A stretch of 22,968 nt of DNA from an uncultured Desulfovibrio sp. (GCA_900555975.1 USNI01000002.1:1-22968), one strand, 5' to 3'; shown: positions 8,211-15,599, counted from the stretch's first letter. The notes: generated by a model not told the origin, from the sequence alone. Made by a program: numbers and translations.

Positions 8211-9440
8211 TCACTTCTTGATGTTCAGCACGGGAAGGAAGCCCAGAAGCTTGAAGGTTCTGGTGTTTCCGTTGTCCCGCCTTTCCACCTTCATCAGCGG
8301 AATGCGGTCAAAAAGCAGGTACCTTCTGCTGCCGGAACCGGAAATCTTCACCTTGAGAACGGGAAGCCCCAGCAGCCGGTATCTCCGGCATCGGGGAGCG
8401 GCGGCATCGGCAGACTCTGCGGCAGCGGCAAGATCAATCAACCGGTTGCCTGCCACCACTTTTCCTTCTCCGACAATGCCCTTGAAGGGATGTCCGTCCG
8501 GCAGCGTATCCAGAAGGCTGTTTCCGTAGTTGTCGAAGCCGAGCTGCATGCCCTTGATCTCGTCCTTTATTTTCTGGGCGATGAATGCATTCTGCATGCC
8601 GTGATAATATGGCGTCATGGAGGCATAGTTCCACCATTCCTCAAAATACTTCACTGTCTTGAGCGTATAGAACGAAGAACTCGTCCTCCAGGGCTTGTTT
8701 GGAGAAAAATGAATGATCACAGGATGTTTCCATTCTTCTCTGAAGTAGTCTTCATCATATTCCGGATGAATCTGGCATATATAGTTCCTGCGTTCCCCGA
8801 GATTGTACCGGTTGGGAAGGATCTTGTACCTGTTGCCGGAGAACAGGATGTTGAGCGCATCCTGATGAAGACAGCGGAATTTTTCCCCGTACTTCTTCCC
8901 GAGTTCGAGACACTTTTCGGTAACGTTCTGCTCTCTCCACTTCACGCAGTCGATGACGAGCATGCCCAGATTGAAATAGACATGCCTGCGGCAGTCGAGA
9001 TCAATGTCCTCACGCAAGGTGCAGGCGATATCCGGACAGGCCGCAATGGTGAAGCCTTCAAGATCCTCGTTGTACAATTTGGCGATGTCGTCCAGCACGA
9101 TGGTGTCGCTTTCAATGTGCACGACCCTGTCGACGTCCGGAAAGCTCTCCGGAAAGAGCAGCATGGCCCATGCATCGAGAAGTCCGTAGTACCATACGGA
9201 GAGTCCTTCGAATCTCCTTACATCGACAGAACAGAATTCCATCTTCGTTATGTTCGGAAAACGGTTGCGGAGGTTCAGAAGCTGCCTTCTGTCAAAATCG
9301 GAAAGCCCGCAGTCCATGATGTAAAAACTGATGCTGTGTTCGGTATTGACCGCCACGCTGACCATGGTCGTGGCGGTATAGCCGACCATGTCCGTATTGG
9401 TCACAAGAAAAACCGGTATGTTCTGAACCTCGGCGTTCAT
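8211..9440 (-). CDS. Glycosyltransferase family 8-like protein with C-terminal hydrophobic repeats
   Basis: The 409-residue protein has the GT8 layout of LPS glucosyl/galactosyltransferases: an N-terminal PVFLVTNTDMVGY strand, the region around DRVVHIESDTIVLDDI (104-119) where the metal-binding DxD lies, VYFNLGMLVIDCVKW (154-168), HQDALNILF (192-200) and HFSPNKPW (244-251), which matches the family's H..G..KPW motif. The first Asp of DxD is Glu (E110-S-D112). After about residue 300 the catalytic domain ends, and the last 57 residues (353-409) hold three repeats: RLLGLPVLKVKI, LLFDRIPLMKVE and KLLGFLPVLNIK. AAGGAG six bases before the ATG supports the start. It follows the RmlD-like gene by 22 bases in the glycan operon. 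Confidence 0.85.
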   Translation of the reverse strand: MNAEVQNIPVFLVTNTDMVGYTATTMVSVAVNTEHSISFYIMDCGLSDFDRRQLLNLRNRFPNITKMEFCSVDVRRFEGLSVWYYGLLDAWAMLLFPESFPDVDRVVHIESDTIVLDDIAKLYNEDLEGFTIAACPDIACTLREDIDLDCRRHVYFNLGMLVIDCVKWREQNVTEKCLELGKKYGEKFRCLHQDALNILFSGNRYKILPNRYNLGERRNYICQIHPEYDEDYFREEWKHPVIIHFSPNKPWRTSSSFYTLKTVKYFEEWWNYASMTPYYHGMQNAFIAQKIKDEIKGMQLGFDNYGNSLLDTLPDGHPFKGIVGEGKVVAGNRLIDLAAAAESADAAAPRCRRYRLLGLPVLKVKISGSGSRRYLLFDRIPLMKVERRDNGNTRTFKLLGFLPVLNIKK

Positions 9441-9462
9441 GGCAATCTCCTTGAGGCCGTGT

Positions 9463-10347
9463 TTATATGTCGCTGAAAGAAAACTTCATCTCTTTCCGGT
9501 GAAGCAGCTTCTTGACCAGGGTATTGTCCAGCAGGATTCTTTCCGGCCTCTTCTCCTTCCATATTTCCGTGTCCTCATGCATGGAAACCGGCAGCATCAG
9601 TGAGGCGTCAAGGTGATACCGCTCCGCCATGCGCAGAGCCAGATCATATTTGGACAGGGCTTCGTCTCCCGCTATGTTGACAATCGGACAGGAGGCAGCT
9701 TCCCTGCTTTCCATAAGATCGAGGACGGATCCGGCGACAGTGCCGAAGTCGATGATGGATCTCCATGAATCCGTGAAGAACTTCATGGGAATGCCCTTTC
9801 GGTTCCGTTCGATGATCTCGTCGAAGAAATGCTTCTTATGCGGCGAAAGGCTCCTTCCCATCATGACGGGAAGCCTCACGATGCGGATTCCTGCCGCCGC
9901 AGCCATGGCTTCCTCAGCCAGCTTCTGTCTTGCGTAGTCATTCAGCGGAGACACGGCATCGTTTTCCCTGTAGGGGATCACACTGTCTCTGGAAAACACC
10001 ATGTCCGTCGAGATGCTGTAAAACACGTCGAAGCCGTCAAGCATGGCTATGAACCGGGCATAGCTCACAACGTTCGTATTCCATGCGGCGCGTCGATCAT
10101 ATGACGTTCCGGTATTGAAAAATGCCGGAAGATAGATGATCTTCACATCCCTTCCGTCATTGATCCGCCTCGTCAGTCTGGACAGGGAGTCGTCATCCGA
10201 CACATCGCAGAGCATCCATGATGCTCTTCCATCGACAATGTCCCCTGCCTCTCTCGTCGTGGCCAGGATCTCCTCATCGGTCCTTTCCGCAAGCTTCCTG
10301 ACAATATGGCTTCCGAGAAAACCGCCAGCGCCTATGACAGCATACAT
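9463..10347 (-). CDS. RmlD-like NAD(P)-dependent sugar-nucleotide reductase/epimerase (extended SDR)
   Basis: The protein (294 residues from the chosen start) has the SDR cofactor motif GAGGFLGS near the N terminus, the STDMVF strand, and PLNDYARQKLAEE with the catalytic YxxxK pair. This layout is closest to RmlD, the dTDP-4-keto-rhamnose reductase. Lying just after gmd and a cupin gene, it most plausibly reduces the 4-keto-6-deoxy sugar made by Gmd, giving a GDP-6-deoxyhexose such as GDP-D-rhamnose or GDP-6-deoxytalose; the stereochemistry cannot be read from sequence. Two in-frame ATGs lie at 10353 and 10347. GAGG is seven bases before the second but only one base before the first, so I chose 10347. 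It is nine bases after the cupin gene. Confidence 0.8.
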   Translation of the reverse strand: MYAVIGAGGFLGSHIVRKLAERTDEEILATTREAGDIVDGRASWMLCDVSDDDSLSRLTRRINDGRDVKIIYLPAFFNTGTSYDRRAAWNTNVVSYARFIAMLDGFDVFYSISTDMVFSRDSVIPYRENDAVSPLNDYARQKLAEEAMAAAAGIRIVRLPVMMGRSLSPHKKHFFDEIIERNRKGIPMKFFTDSWRSIIDFGTVAGSVLDLMESREAASCPIVNIAGDEALSKYDLALRMAERYHLDASLMLPVSMHEDTEIWKEKRPERILLDNTLVKKLLHRKEMKFSFSDI

Positions 10348-10356
10348 GGCCATGCC

Positions 10357-10713
10357 TCACAGAGAATGAATATCCTTCGTTCCATCCGCGTTCTCCACAC
10401 CCTTGTCGTACATGGCGACCGTGACGGTATCCACAGGATAGAAAAACGAGTGCAGCACGTACGGATCAATGATGAAGAAGTCTCCCTTGTCCGCAGAGCA
10501 TGTCCGACACTCTCCCCGTCGTTCGAGCTTCATGTCGATATGCCCCTCGACCACGAAAAACGCTTCCCTGTTGCTTTCATGATAATGCCCGCCGCGCTGC
10601 GTGCCGGCAAAGGAGCCGCTCACATTGATCTGCTTCCAGCCGTCACGGCAGAGCTGAATCAGAAAGCCCCGGTCGTCGGAAAAGGAAAAATCCGGTTCGA
10701 GAAAGGTAATCAT
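10357..10713 (-). CDS. Small cupin-fold protein, probable sugar-nucleotide epimerase/isomerase
   Basis: The 118-residue protein is a single cupin barrel. The metal-ligand motif [15 protein letters not shown] (43-57) gives two His and a Glu, and H88 in DPYVLHSF supplies the last ligand. It resembles the C-terminal domain of the capsule protein CapF, and the WxcM/FdtA-type sugar ketoisomerases are more distant relatives. In CapF a reductase domain and a cupin domain are fused; here an RmlD-like gene follows nine bases later as a separate protein, which suggests a split pair. Its start overlaps the gmd stop by four bases (ATGA), so the two are probably translationally coupled. A role in 3- or 5-epimerisation of the Gmd product is inferred. 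A purely binding or regulatory role is possible. Confidence 0.7.
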   Translation of the reverse strand: MITFLEPDFSFSDDRGFLIQLCRDGWKQINVSGSFAGTQRGGHYHESNREAFFVVEGHIDMKLERRGECRTCSADKGDFFIIDPYVLHSFFYPVDTVTVAMYDKGVENADGTKDIHSL

Positions 10714-11753
10714 GACGCAAGCTCCGCCTCACGCTTCACCATCTCCATGTCGTGGCGGACCATGCGCTTCACCAGTTCCTCGAACGGCGTCTTCGTAGGA
10801 TTCCAGCCCAGCTTCGTGCGCGCCTTCGTCGGATCTCCCCACAGATTCACGACATCCGTCGGCCGGTAGAATTCAGGAGAAACCTCCACCAGAACCCGCC
10901 CGGTGGCCTTGTCGATGCCGACTTCCTTTTCCGCTTCTCCCCGGAACTCCAGCTCGATGCCCGCTTCACGGAATGCCAGAACGCAGAATTCCCGCACGGA
11001 ATGCTGCTCACCTGTGGCGATGACGAAATCCTCGGGCGTATCCTGCTGCAGAATGAGCCACATGCACTCCACATAGTCCCTGGCATAGCCCCAGTCGCGC
11101 AGGGCGGAAAGATTGCCGAGCAGGAGTCTGTCCTGAAGCCCTGCGGCAATGCGTGCCACGGCAAGCGTGATCTTGCGCGTGACGAACGTTTCGCCCCGCC
11201 TCTCGGACTCATGGTTGAACAGAATGCCTGAACACGCGAACATGCCGTAGGCTTCACGGTATTCCCGGGTAATCCAGAATCCGTACTGCTTGGCCACGGC
11301 GTACGGAGAATAAGGGTGAAAAGGCGTGGTCTCCTTCTGAGGACATTCCTCAACCTTGCCGTACAGTTCGGACGTGGACGCCTGATAGATGCGGCATGTC
11401 TTTTCAAGTCCACAGAGCCTTACGGCCTCAAGAACGCGCAGCACTCCCGTGGCCACGACATCGGCAGTGTATTCGGGCACTTCAAAGCTGACCTTCACAT
11501 GACTCTGTGCGGCCAGATTATAGATTTCATCGGGCTTCACCATGCCGATGATGCGCACGATGCTCAAAGAGTCGGCAAGATCTCCGTAATGCAGATGAAA
11601 ATTCGCTTCTCCCTCCAGATGCGCGAGTCGCTCCCGCCTTTCGGTGGCGGAACGCCTGACCATGCCGTGTACTTCATATCCCTTGTCCAGCAGAAATTCC
11701 GCAAGATAGGAACCGTCCTGACCGGTGATGCCGGTAATAAGAGCACGTTTCAT
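10710..11753 (-). CDS. gmd: GDP-mannose 4,6-dehydratase
   Basis: The 347-residue protein matches Gmd along its whole length. It has the NADP motif [11 protein letters not shown] (7-17), the typical [16 protein letters not shown] segment, the catalytic T127-S128-E129 in STSELYG, Y151/K155 in [10 protein letters not shown], and [18 protein letters not shown] (179-196). Gmd converts GDP-D-mannose to GDP-4-keto-6-deoxy-D-mannose in the cytoplasm, the branch point to GDP-L-fucose, GDP-D-rhamnose, colitose and perosamine. No PLP aminotransferase is present in the window, which argues against perosamine. The start has GGAG seven bases upstream. The gene lies 12 bases after manB and overlaps the cupin gene. 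Its neighbours manC and manB supply its substrate. Confidence 0.96.
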   Translation of the reverse strand: MKRALITGITGQDGSYLAEFLLDKGYEVHGMVRRSATERRERLAHLEGEANFHLHYGDLADSLSIVRIIGMVKPDEIYNLAAQSHVKVSFEVPEYTADVVATGVLRVLEAVRLCGLEKTCRIYQASTSELYGKVEECPQKETTPFHPYSPYAVAKQYGFWITREYREAYGMFACSGILFNHESERRGETFVTRKITLAVARIAAGLQDRLLLGNLSALRDWGYARDYVECMWLILQQDTPEDFVIATGEQHSVREFCVLAFREAGIELEFRGEAEKEVGIDKATGRVLVEVSPEFYRPTDVVNLWGDPTKARTKLGWNPTKTPFEELVKRMVRHDMEMVKREAELAS

Positions 11754-11765
11754 GCCTGTTCTCCG

Positions 11766-13115
11766 TTACTGGCGGATCATGGCCAGCAGTTCTTCAGTTT
11801 TTTCCTTCATGAGAGCCCCGTCGCCACGACTTTCCACATTGAGTCTCAGCACCGGTTCCGTATTGGAAGGCCGCAGATTGAATCTCCAGTCGGGAAAGGC
11901 CACGGACAGACCGTCGATCCGGGATACGACGGCATGCGGCTCAGCGGCATACCGCCGCTCCACGCGTTCCATCACGGCCTGACCGTCCTCCACACGGGAA
12001 TTGATCTCTCCGCTGCAGGGAAAGGCCTCCATTCTGTCGTTCACGCATTCAGCCAGCGTTCTGCCCGTGGTGCTGAGCCGCTGCGCCACAAGAAGCCAGG
12101 AAATCATGCCGGAATCGCAATAGGCAAAGCGGCGGAAATAATGATGGGCGCTCATTTCACCGCCGTAGAGGGCATCTTCGGCACGCATGCGTTCCTTGAT
12201 GAAGGCATGTCCCGTTCTTGATTCCACGGGTATGCCTCCCGCCGCTTCGACCACGGCCTGCGTATTCCAGATCAGACGCGGATCATGGATGATCTTCGCT
12301 CCGGGGTGCCGTTCCAGAAGGGCCTCGGCAATCAGTCCCACCAGGTAGTATCCCTCAATGAACCGTCCCTGCGCGTCATAAAAGAAGCAGCGGTCGAAAT
12401 CTCCATCCCAGGCAAGTCCGAAATCCGCCCCGTATGCGCGCACGGCCTGCGCGGTACGGGCGCGCTTTTCGGGCAGCAGAGGATTGGGAACGCCGTCGGG
12501 AAAAGATCCGTCGGGCTCTCCGTGAATGAGCTCGATGTCGAAGGGAAGACGCTCCGCAAGCTTTCGCATCACCAGCCCCGCCGTTCCGTTTCCCGCATCG
12601 GCCACGATGCGGAAAGGACGCAGAGAATCCGGACGAACGTAACTCAGCAGATGCTCCACATAATCGTCTCTGAAATCAGCCTCGGCATAACGCCCTCTGC
12701 GTTCTGAACGCATGAAGGAATCCGATGCCACGCGCTCCCTTATGCTCTGCAGACCGGAATCTCCGCTGACGGGAACGGCGCCTTTGCGCACCAGCTTGAA
12801 TCCGTTCTCATCAGCCGGATTATGGCTGCCCGTGACCATGATGCCGCCGTCGAAATCTTCCGCAAAGGAGGCAAAGTAGATTTCCTCCGTACCGCACAGT
12901 CCGATGCCCGTCACATCCGTGCCGGCGGCGAGCAGCCCTTCGGCAAGAGCCCGATACAGTGACGGGCCGGACAGTCTGGCATCATGCCCGATGACCACGC
13001 GCCGTGGCCGGAACTCAGCGGCATAGGCACAGCCTATCCGCCTTGCGAGATCCTCATTCAGCACGTCGGGAAAACGCCCGCGTATGTCGTACGCCTTGAA
13101 GCAGGAAAGATTCAT
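11766..13115 (-). CDS. manB: Phosphomannomutase (ManB/CpsG type)
   Basis: The 449-residue protein is an alpha-D-phosphohexomutase of usual length. It shows FKAYDIRG at the N terminus (6-13), the phosphoserine loop TGSHNP (95-100), the metal loop DGDFDR (237-242), the sugar-binding GEMSAHHYFRRFAYCDSG (319-336) and the C-terminal phosphate-binding RPSNTEP. The GEMSAHHYF form is shared with enterobacterial ManB/CpsG. It interconverts mannose-6-phosphate and mannose-1-phosphate and may also act on glucose phosphates. Its start overlaps the manC stop by four bases (ATGA). It supplies mannose-1-phosphate to ManC and so serves the GDP-mannose branch of the operon. Confidence 0.95.
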   Translation of the reverse strand: MNLSCFKAYDIRGRFPDVLNEDLARRIGCAYAAEFRPRRVVIGHDARLSGPSLYRALAEGLLAAGTDVTGIGLCGTEEIYFASFAEDFDGGIMVTGSHNPADENGFKLVRKGAVPVSGDSGLQSIRERVASDSFMRSERRGRYAEADFRDDYVEHLLSYVRPDSLRPFRIVADAGNGTAGLVMRKLAERLPFDIELIHGEPDGSFPDGVPNPLLPEKRARTAQAVRAYGADFGLAWDGDFDRCFFYDAQGRFIEGYYLVGLIAEALLERHPGAKIIHDPRLIWNTQAVVEAAGGIPVESRTGHAFIKERMRAEDALYGGEMSAHHYFRRFAYCDSGMISWLLVAQRLSTTGRTLAECVNDRMEAFPCSGEINSRVEDGQAVMERVERRYAAEPHAVVSRIDGLSVAFPDWRFNLRPSNTEPVLRLNVESRGDGALMKEKTEELLAMIRQ

Positions 13116-14542
13116 GCCCGTGCCTCCGCGTCGGCCCTGCCGTAGTTGTCCTGAAGACGCACGATGTCATCCTCGCCGAGATAGGCGCCGGACTGCACCT
13201 CGATGAATACCAGAGGAATCGTACCCGGATTCTTTATCCGGTGCTGCAGCCCCAGAGGCACATACACGGATTCGTTTTCCGTGAGCAGCCGCACCTCTCC
13301 GCCGATGGTGACTTCCGCCGTGCCGCTCACGATGATCCAGTGTTCGGCACGATGATAGTGCATCTGAAGGGAATTCTCCTCTCCGGGACTCACCACAATG
13401 CGCTTCACCTGAAAGCGGTCGGACATGACGAGCGTTTCATAACTGCCCCATGGCCGATAGACCTTGAGATGAATGTCCGATTCCGGGCGCTTTTCCAGCT
13501 TCAGCTTCTCCACCACATGTCTTACGTCCTGCGAACGACGTCGGTCGGTCACGAGAATGGCGTCTCTGGTTTCCACCACGGCCAGATCATGAACGTCCAG
13601 AGCGGCGATCAGTCTCCCTGAACTGCGCAGATAGCAGTTGCGCGCATTTTCCGTAATGACGTCGCCTTCACAGGCATTGCCGAACTGGTCCTTCTGCGCA
13701 ATTTCATAGAAGGCCTCCCAGGAACCGAGATCGCTCCACCCGCATTCCACGGGCACCACGGCGGCCCGGTCCGTACGCTCCATCACGGCATAGTCGATGG
13801 ATATGGCCGGAGACTGGCAGAAACTCTGACCAGGACGGACGAAGGAAAGATCCGTCCTGCGCTCTCCCCATGCCGACCTTGCGGCCTGCCAGACGTCGGG
13901 CGCAAACTTTCTGAGCTCTTCCATGAAGACCGACGCCCTGAAAAAGAATATGCCGGAATTCCAGTAATATCCTCCTTCGGCAAGAAAAGCCTCCGCCTTC
14001 GCCTTCTCCGGCTTCTCCAGAAACTTCGCAACGCGAAACACGCCGTCTCCGGACAAGGCCTCACCCCTGCGGATATAGCCGTATCCTGTTTCCGGCGATG
14101 ACGGCTGTACGCCGAACGTGACGAGAAGTCCGCTTTCCGCGGCCTGACGTGCCTTTTCCACTGAACGGCAGAAGCTTTCCGGCTGTTCGAACTTATGATC
14201 CGAGGGCAGCACGAGCAGAAGACCGTCGTCATCCTCCTCCAGAGCGGCACAGGCCGCCAGCGCAATGGCCGGTGCCGTATTGCGGCTCTGCGGTTCAAGA
14301 ATGACGGTTCCCTCCCTTCCTTCCTCGCTCAGGGCCGCGCTGACAAAAAAACGACAGGCGTCATTGCTGACGATGACAGGCGGTCTGGTCTGATCCAGGT
14401 ATTCCGTTCTCCGGAGAGTTTCCTTGAAAAGCGTGCTGCCGTTCCCGAGAAGCATGAACTGCTTGGGATACCTGGTTCGTGAAGCAGGCCACAGTCTTGT
14501 GCCGGAACCGCCGCAAAGAATGACAGGCTGAATCTTTAGCAT
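13112..14542 (-). CDS. manC: Mannose-1-phosphate guanylyltransferase / mannose-6-phosphate isomerase (bifunctional type)
   Basis: The 476-residue protein has both domains of the ManC/AlgA/XanB family. The N-terminal pyrophosphorylase carries LCGGSGTRLWPASR (9-22), PKQF (26-29), the FLEKP sugar-binding motif (174-178) and WNSGIFFFRAS (194-204). The C-terminal cupin-like isomerase domain has RPWGSYE (363-369), QMHYHRAEHW (393-402) and the closing LQDNYGR. It makes GDP-mannose from mannose-1-phosphate and GTP, and may also convert fructose-6-phosphate to mannose-6-phosphate. It is the first gene of the glycan operon. Its ribosome site is poor: GAGGA lies 12 bases before the ATG, and a GAAGATCTTC palindrome fills the gap. 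This could allow control of initiation by the leader. Confidence 0.96.
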   Translation of the reverse strand: MLKIQPVILCGGSGTRLWPASRTRYPKQFMLLGNGSTLFKETLRRTEYLDQTRPPVIVSNDACRFFVSAALSEEGREGTVILEPQSRNTAPAIALAACAALEEDDDGLLLVLPSDHKFEQPESFCRSVEKARQAAESGLLVTFGVQPSSPETGYGYIRRGEALSGDGVFRVAKFLEKPEKAKAEAFLAEGGYYWNSGIFFFRASVFMEELRKFAPDVWQAARSAWGERRTDLSFVRPGQSFCQSPAISIDYAVMERTDRAAVVPVECGWSDLGSWEAFYEIAQKDQFGNACEGDVITENARNCYLRSSGRLIAALDVHDLAVVETRDAILVTDRRRSQDVRHVVEKLKLEKRPESDIHLKVYRPWGSYETLVMSDRFQVKRIVVSPGEENSLQMHYHRAEHWIIVSGTAEVTIGGEVRLLTENESVYVPLGLQHRIKNPGTIPLVFIEVQSGAYLGEDDIVRLQDNYGRADAEARA

Positions 14543-14700
14543 GGAAGATCTTCATCCTCGAAAATCCGGACGGATTTCCGTTTAGGTTCCATGGAAACCA
14601 CCGGCAGAGCCTCTCTCTTCAGGCATGTCCGCTGCCGGTCCGTTCACTGTCGACAAATCATTCCGACACAAATCGGAACGACAGTCTTCATGAACCGCCG
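14543..14700 (-). promoter_or_regulatory. Structured leader of the glycan operon with hairpins and two short reading frames
   Basis: Read leftward towards manC, this stretch holds several dyads. CTGTCG (14647-14652)/CGACAG (14679-14684) encloses TTCCGA/TCGGAA (14661-14666/14673-14678). ACCGGCAG/CTGCCGGT (14600-14607/14632-14639) has an inner GCCT/AGGC pair. TTCCATGGAA (14587-14596) is a palindrome, AAATCCG/CGGATTT (14562-14568/14571-14577) a tight dyad, and GAAGATCTTC (14544-14553) a palindrome. Two tiny reading frames coincide with the first two hairpins: 14691-14644 (15 residues) and 14626-14582 (14 residues); neither has a good ribosome site. ACAAATC also occurs twice (14653-14659 and 14668-14674). 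The dyads are seen; a regulatory function is inference. Confidence 0.4.
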
Positions 14701-14900
14701 AATAACTACATCTAATATCCATGCGATATATAATACGGCGACTTCCAATTCAATTATATTTTAAAAAATGACACGTAAAAAATGTTTTTGTTAAAATATT
14801 ATACTATCTGTATCATATCGTATATAATATATTTATATTCATCATCATACTAATACATTGATGAATTATATATTATATCATAAAAATAAGACATTTTTCT
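14701..14900. other. Very AT-rich island upstream of the glycan operon
   Basis: By my count these 200 bases contain about 20% G+C, falling to 13% in 14821-14880, while the surrounding genes are clearly GC-rich. No gene is visible in it. It holds several promoter-like hexamers on both strands, including TTGTTA-N17-TATCAT (14788-14816, rightward) and TATAAT at 14798-14803 (leftward). The likely roles are a promoter region and a target for architectural proteins such as HU or an H-NS-like silencer. From 14901 to 15082 I see nothing recognisable. Confidence 0.6.
14725..14753 (-). promoter_or_regulatory. Candidate promoter of the glycan operon
   Basis: On the minus strand TTGAAT (14753-14748) and TATATC (14730-14725) are separated by 17 bases, each matching the sigma-70 consensus at four of six positions. 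It would start transcription near 14718 and give a leader of about 175 bases. An alternative TATAAT lies at 14803-14798. In such AT-rich sequence chance matches are common, so this is tentative. Confidence 0.3.
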
Positions 14901-15082
14901 CAGTATATGCATGCACCTTGCTTTTTACGTCGACGGACAAAATCCGGACCGTCCCGTGCCGGACGTCCATACCGGAAACATCCCGACTCTTCCGTTTCGG
15001 CGGATCCACCCTCCGTCCTCCTGATCCGTCATGAAGGCTTCGACAGACAGGACGACACTATCCGACATGAAACCATAGTCCC

Positions 15083-15398
15083 ATGTTTTGCCAGAAAATC
15101 TTATGTAATCGGAAGATGGAAAAATATTCCTGTCTGAGCGAGGCGATCGCCTGCATGCTGAGCCGGGCCGGAAAGCTGCCAAAAGAAGCTCTCCGAAGAG
15201 GCCATGATCGAACGGGCATACATATCCGGTCTGGAAGCGGGAAGGAGATGTCCCACGCTGAACGTGCTTTTCTACCTATGCGAGGCCCCGGACATGTCTC
15301 CCGTGGAATTCATGACAGAATTGATGAAAGAAATCAGACGGATTGAGAAGACTGTCCCGGAACAGCACCGGAAAGACGTTCAGAAGAGCGGCCCTTGA
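15083..15398 (+). pseudogene. XRE-family helix-turn-helix regulator, interrupted by a one-base frameshift
   Basis: Two adjacent reading frames together make a small HTH_3/XRE protein. The first frame, probably starting at the ATG at 15116 (or 15083), gives MEKYSCLSEAIACMLSRAG. The second, one base out of frame, gives KKLSEEAMIERAYISGLE, then the RRCPTLNVLFYLCEA wing region and a C-terminal MSPVEFMTELMKEIRRIEK helix. Joined across an A4 run at 15181-15184 (removing one A), the product aligns without gaps to the usual XRE spacing AG.....L...A.I....IS.LE. The lesion is therefore a single-base insertion, or a sequencing error. An intact protein would have about 94 residues. The gene points away from the glycan operon across the AT-rich island, a place where a local regulator would be expected. 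It is followed after three bases by a strong hairpin. Confidence 0.7.
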
Positions 15399-15401
15399 AA
15401 C

Positions 15402-15441
15402 GATACAGGCCCGGTTCAACGACATGAACCGGGCCCGTATC
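15402..15441. terminator. Long perfect-type hairpin after the XRE gene, terminator-like without U-tract
   Basis: GATACAGGCCCGGTTCA (15402-15418) pairs with TGAACCGGGCCCGTATC (15425-15441) over 17 positions with one mismatch and a six-base loop. It starts four bases after the XRE stop. Neither side has a run of T, so it may be an atypical terminator or an RNA-stabilising end. From 15442 to 15567 I see no supported gene. Confidence 0.5.
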
Positions 15442-15567
15442 ACGAAGGGAACATAATGAAGCAGCACATCTTCCGTCTCAACGGAATGCTGCGAAGCATA
15501 TCTGACATGAGCAGAGGAACATCGGAACCGCTGGAAAGATTTCACGGTGAACTTGTTCCGTTATTAA

Positions 15568-15599
15568 AACAGACCGTCCGCAAATGCGGACGGTCTGTT
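15568..15599 (-). terminator. Intrinsic terminator of the HU gene
   Basis: AACAGACCGTCCGCA (15568-15582) and TGCGGACGGTCTGTT (15585-15599) form a perfect 15-base inverted repeat. Read leftward the hairpin is followed by TTTTAATAA, a usable U-tract, 24 bases past the HU stop. Confidence 0.9.

Noticed and set aside
8203..8214. A GTG start at 8214 for the FAD oxidoreductase.
   Set aside because: It would be coupled to the upstream stop, but it only adds MRRI before a Rossmann fold that normally starts at the N terminus. The ATG at 8202 is preferred, with moderate certainty.
14543..14760. A JUMPstart/ops element (GGCGGTAG type) for RfaH-like antitermination upstream of the glycan operon.
   Set aside because: I looked for the ops core in the leader on the minus strand and did not find it.
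14907..15182. Overlapping open frames on both strands (14907-15137 plus, 14925-15182 minus).
   Set aside because: Neither has a recognisable domain or a good ribosome site, and they exclude each other.
15181..15184. Phase variation of the XRE gene by slippage in the A-run.
   Set aside because: Four A residues are too short for frequent slippage. A fixed mutation or sequencing error is simpler.
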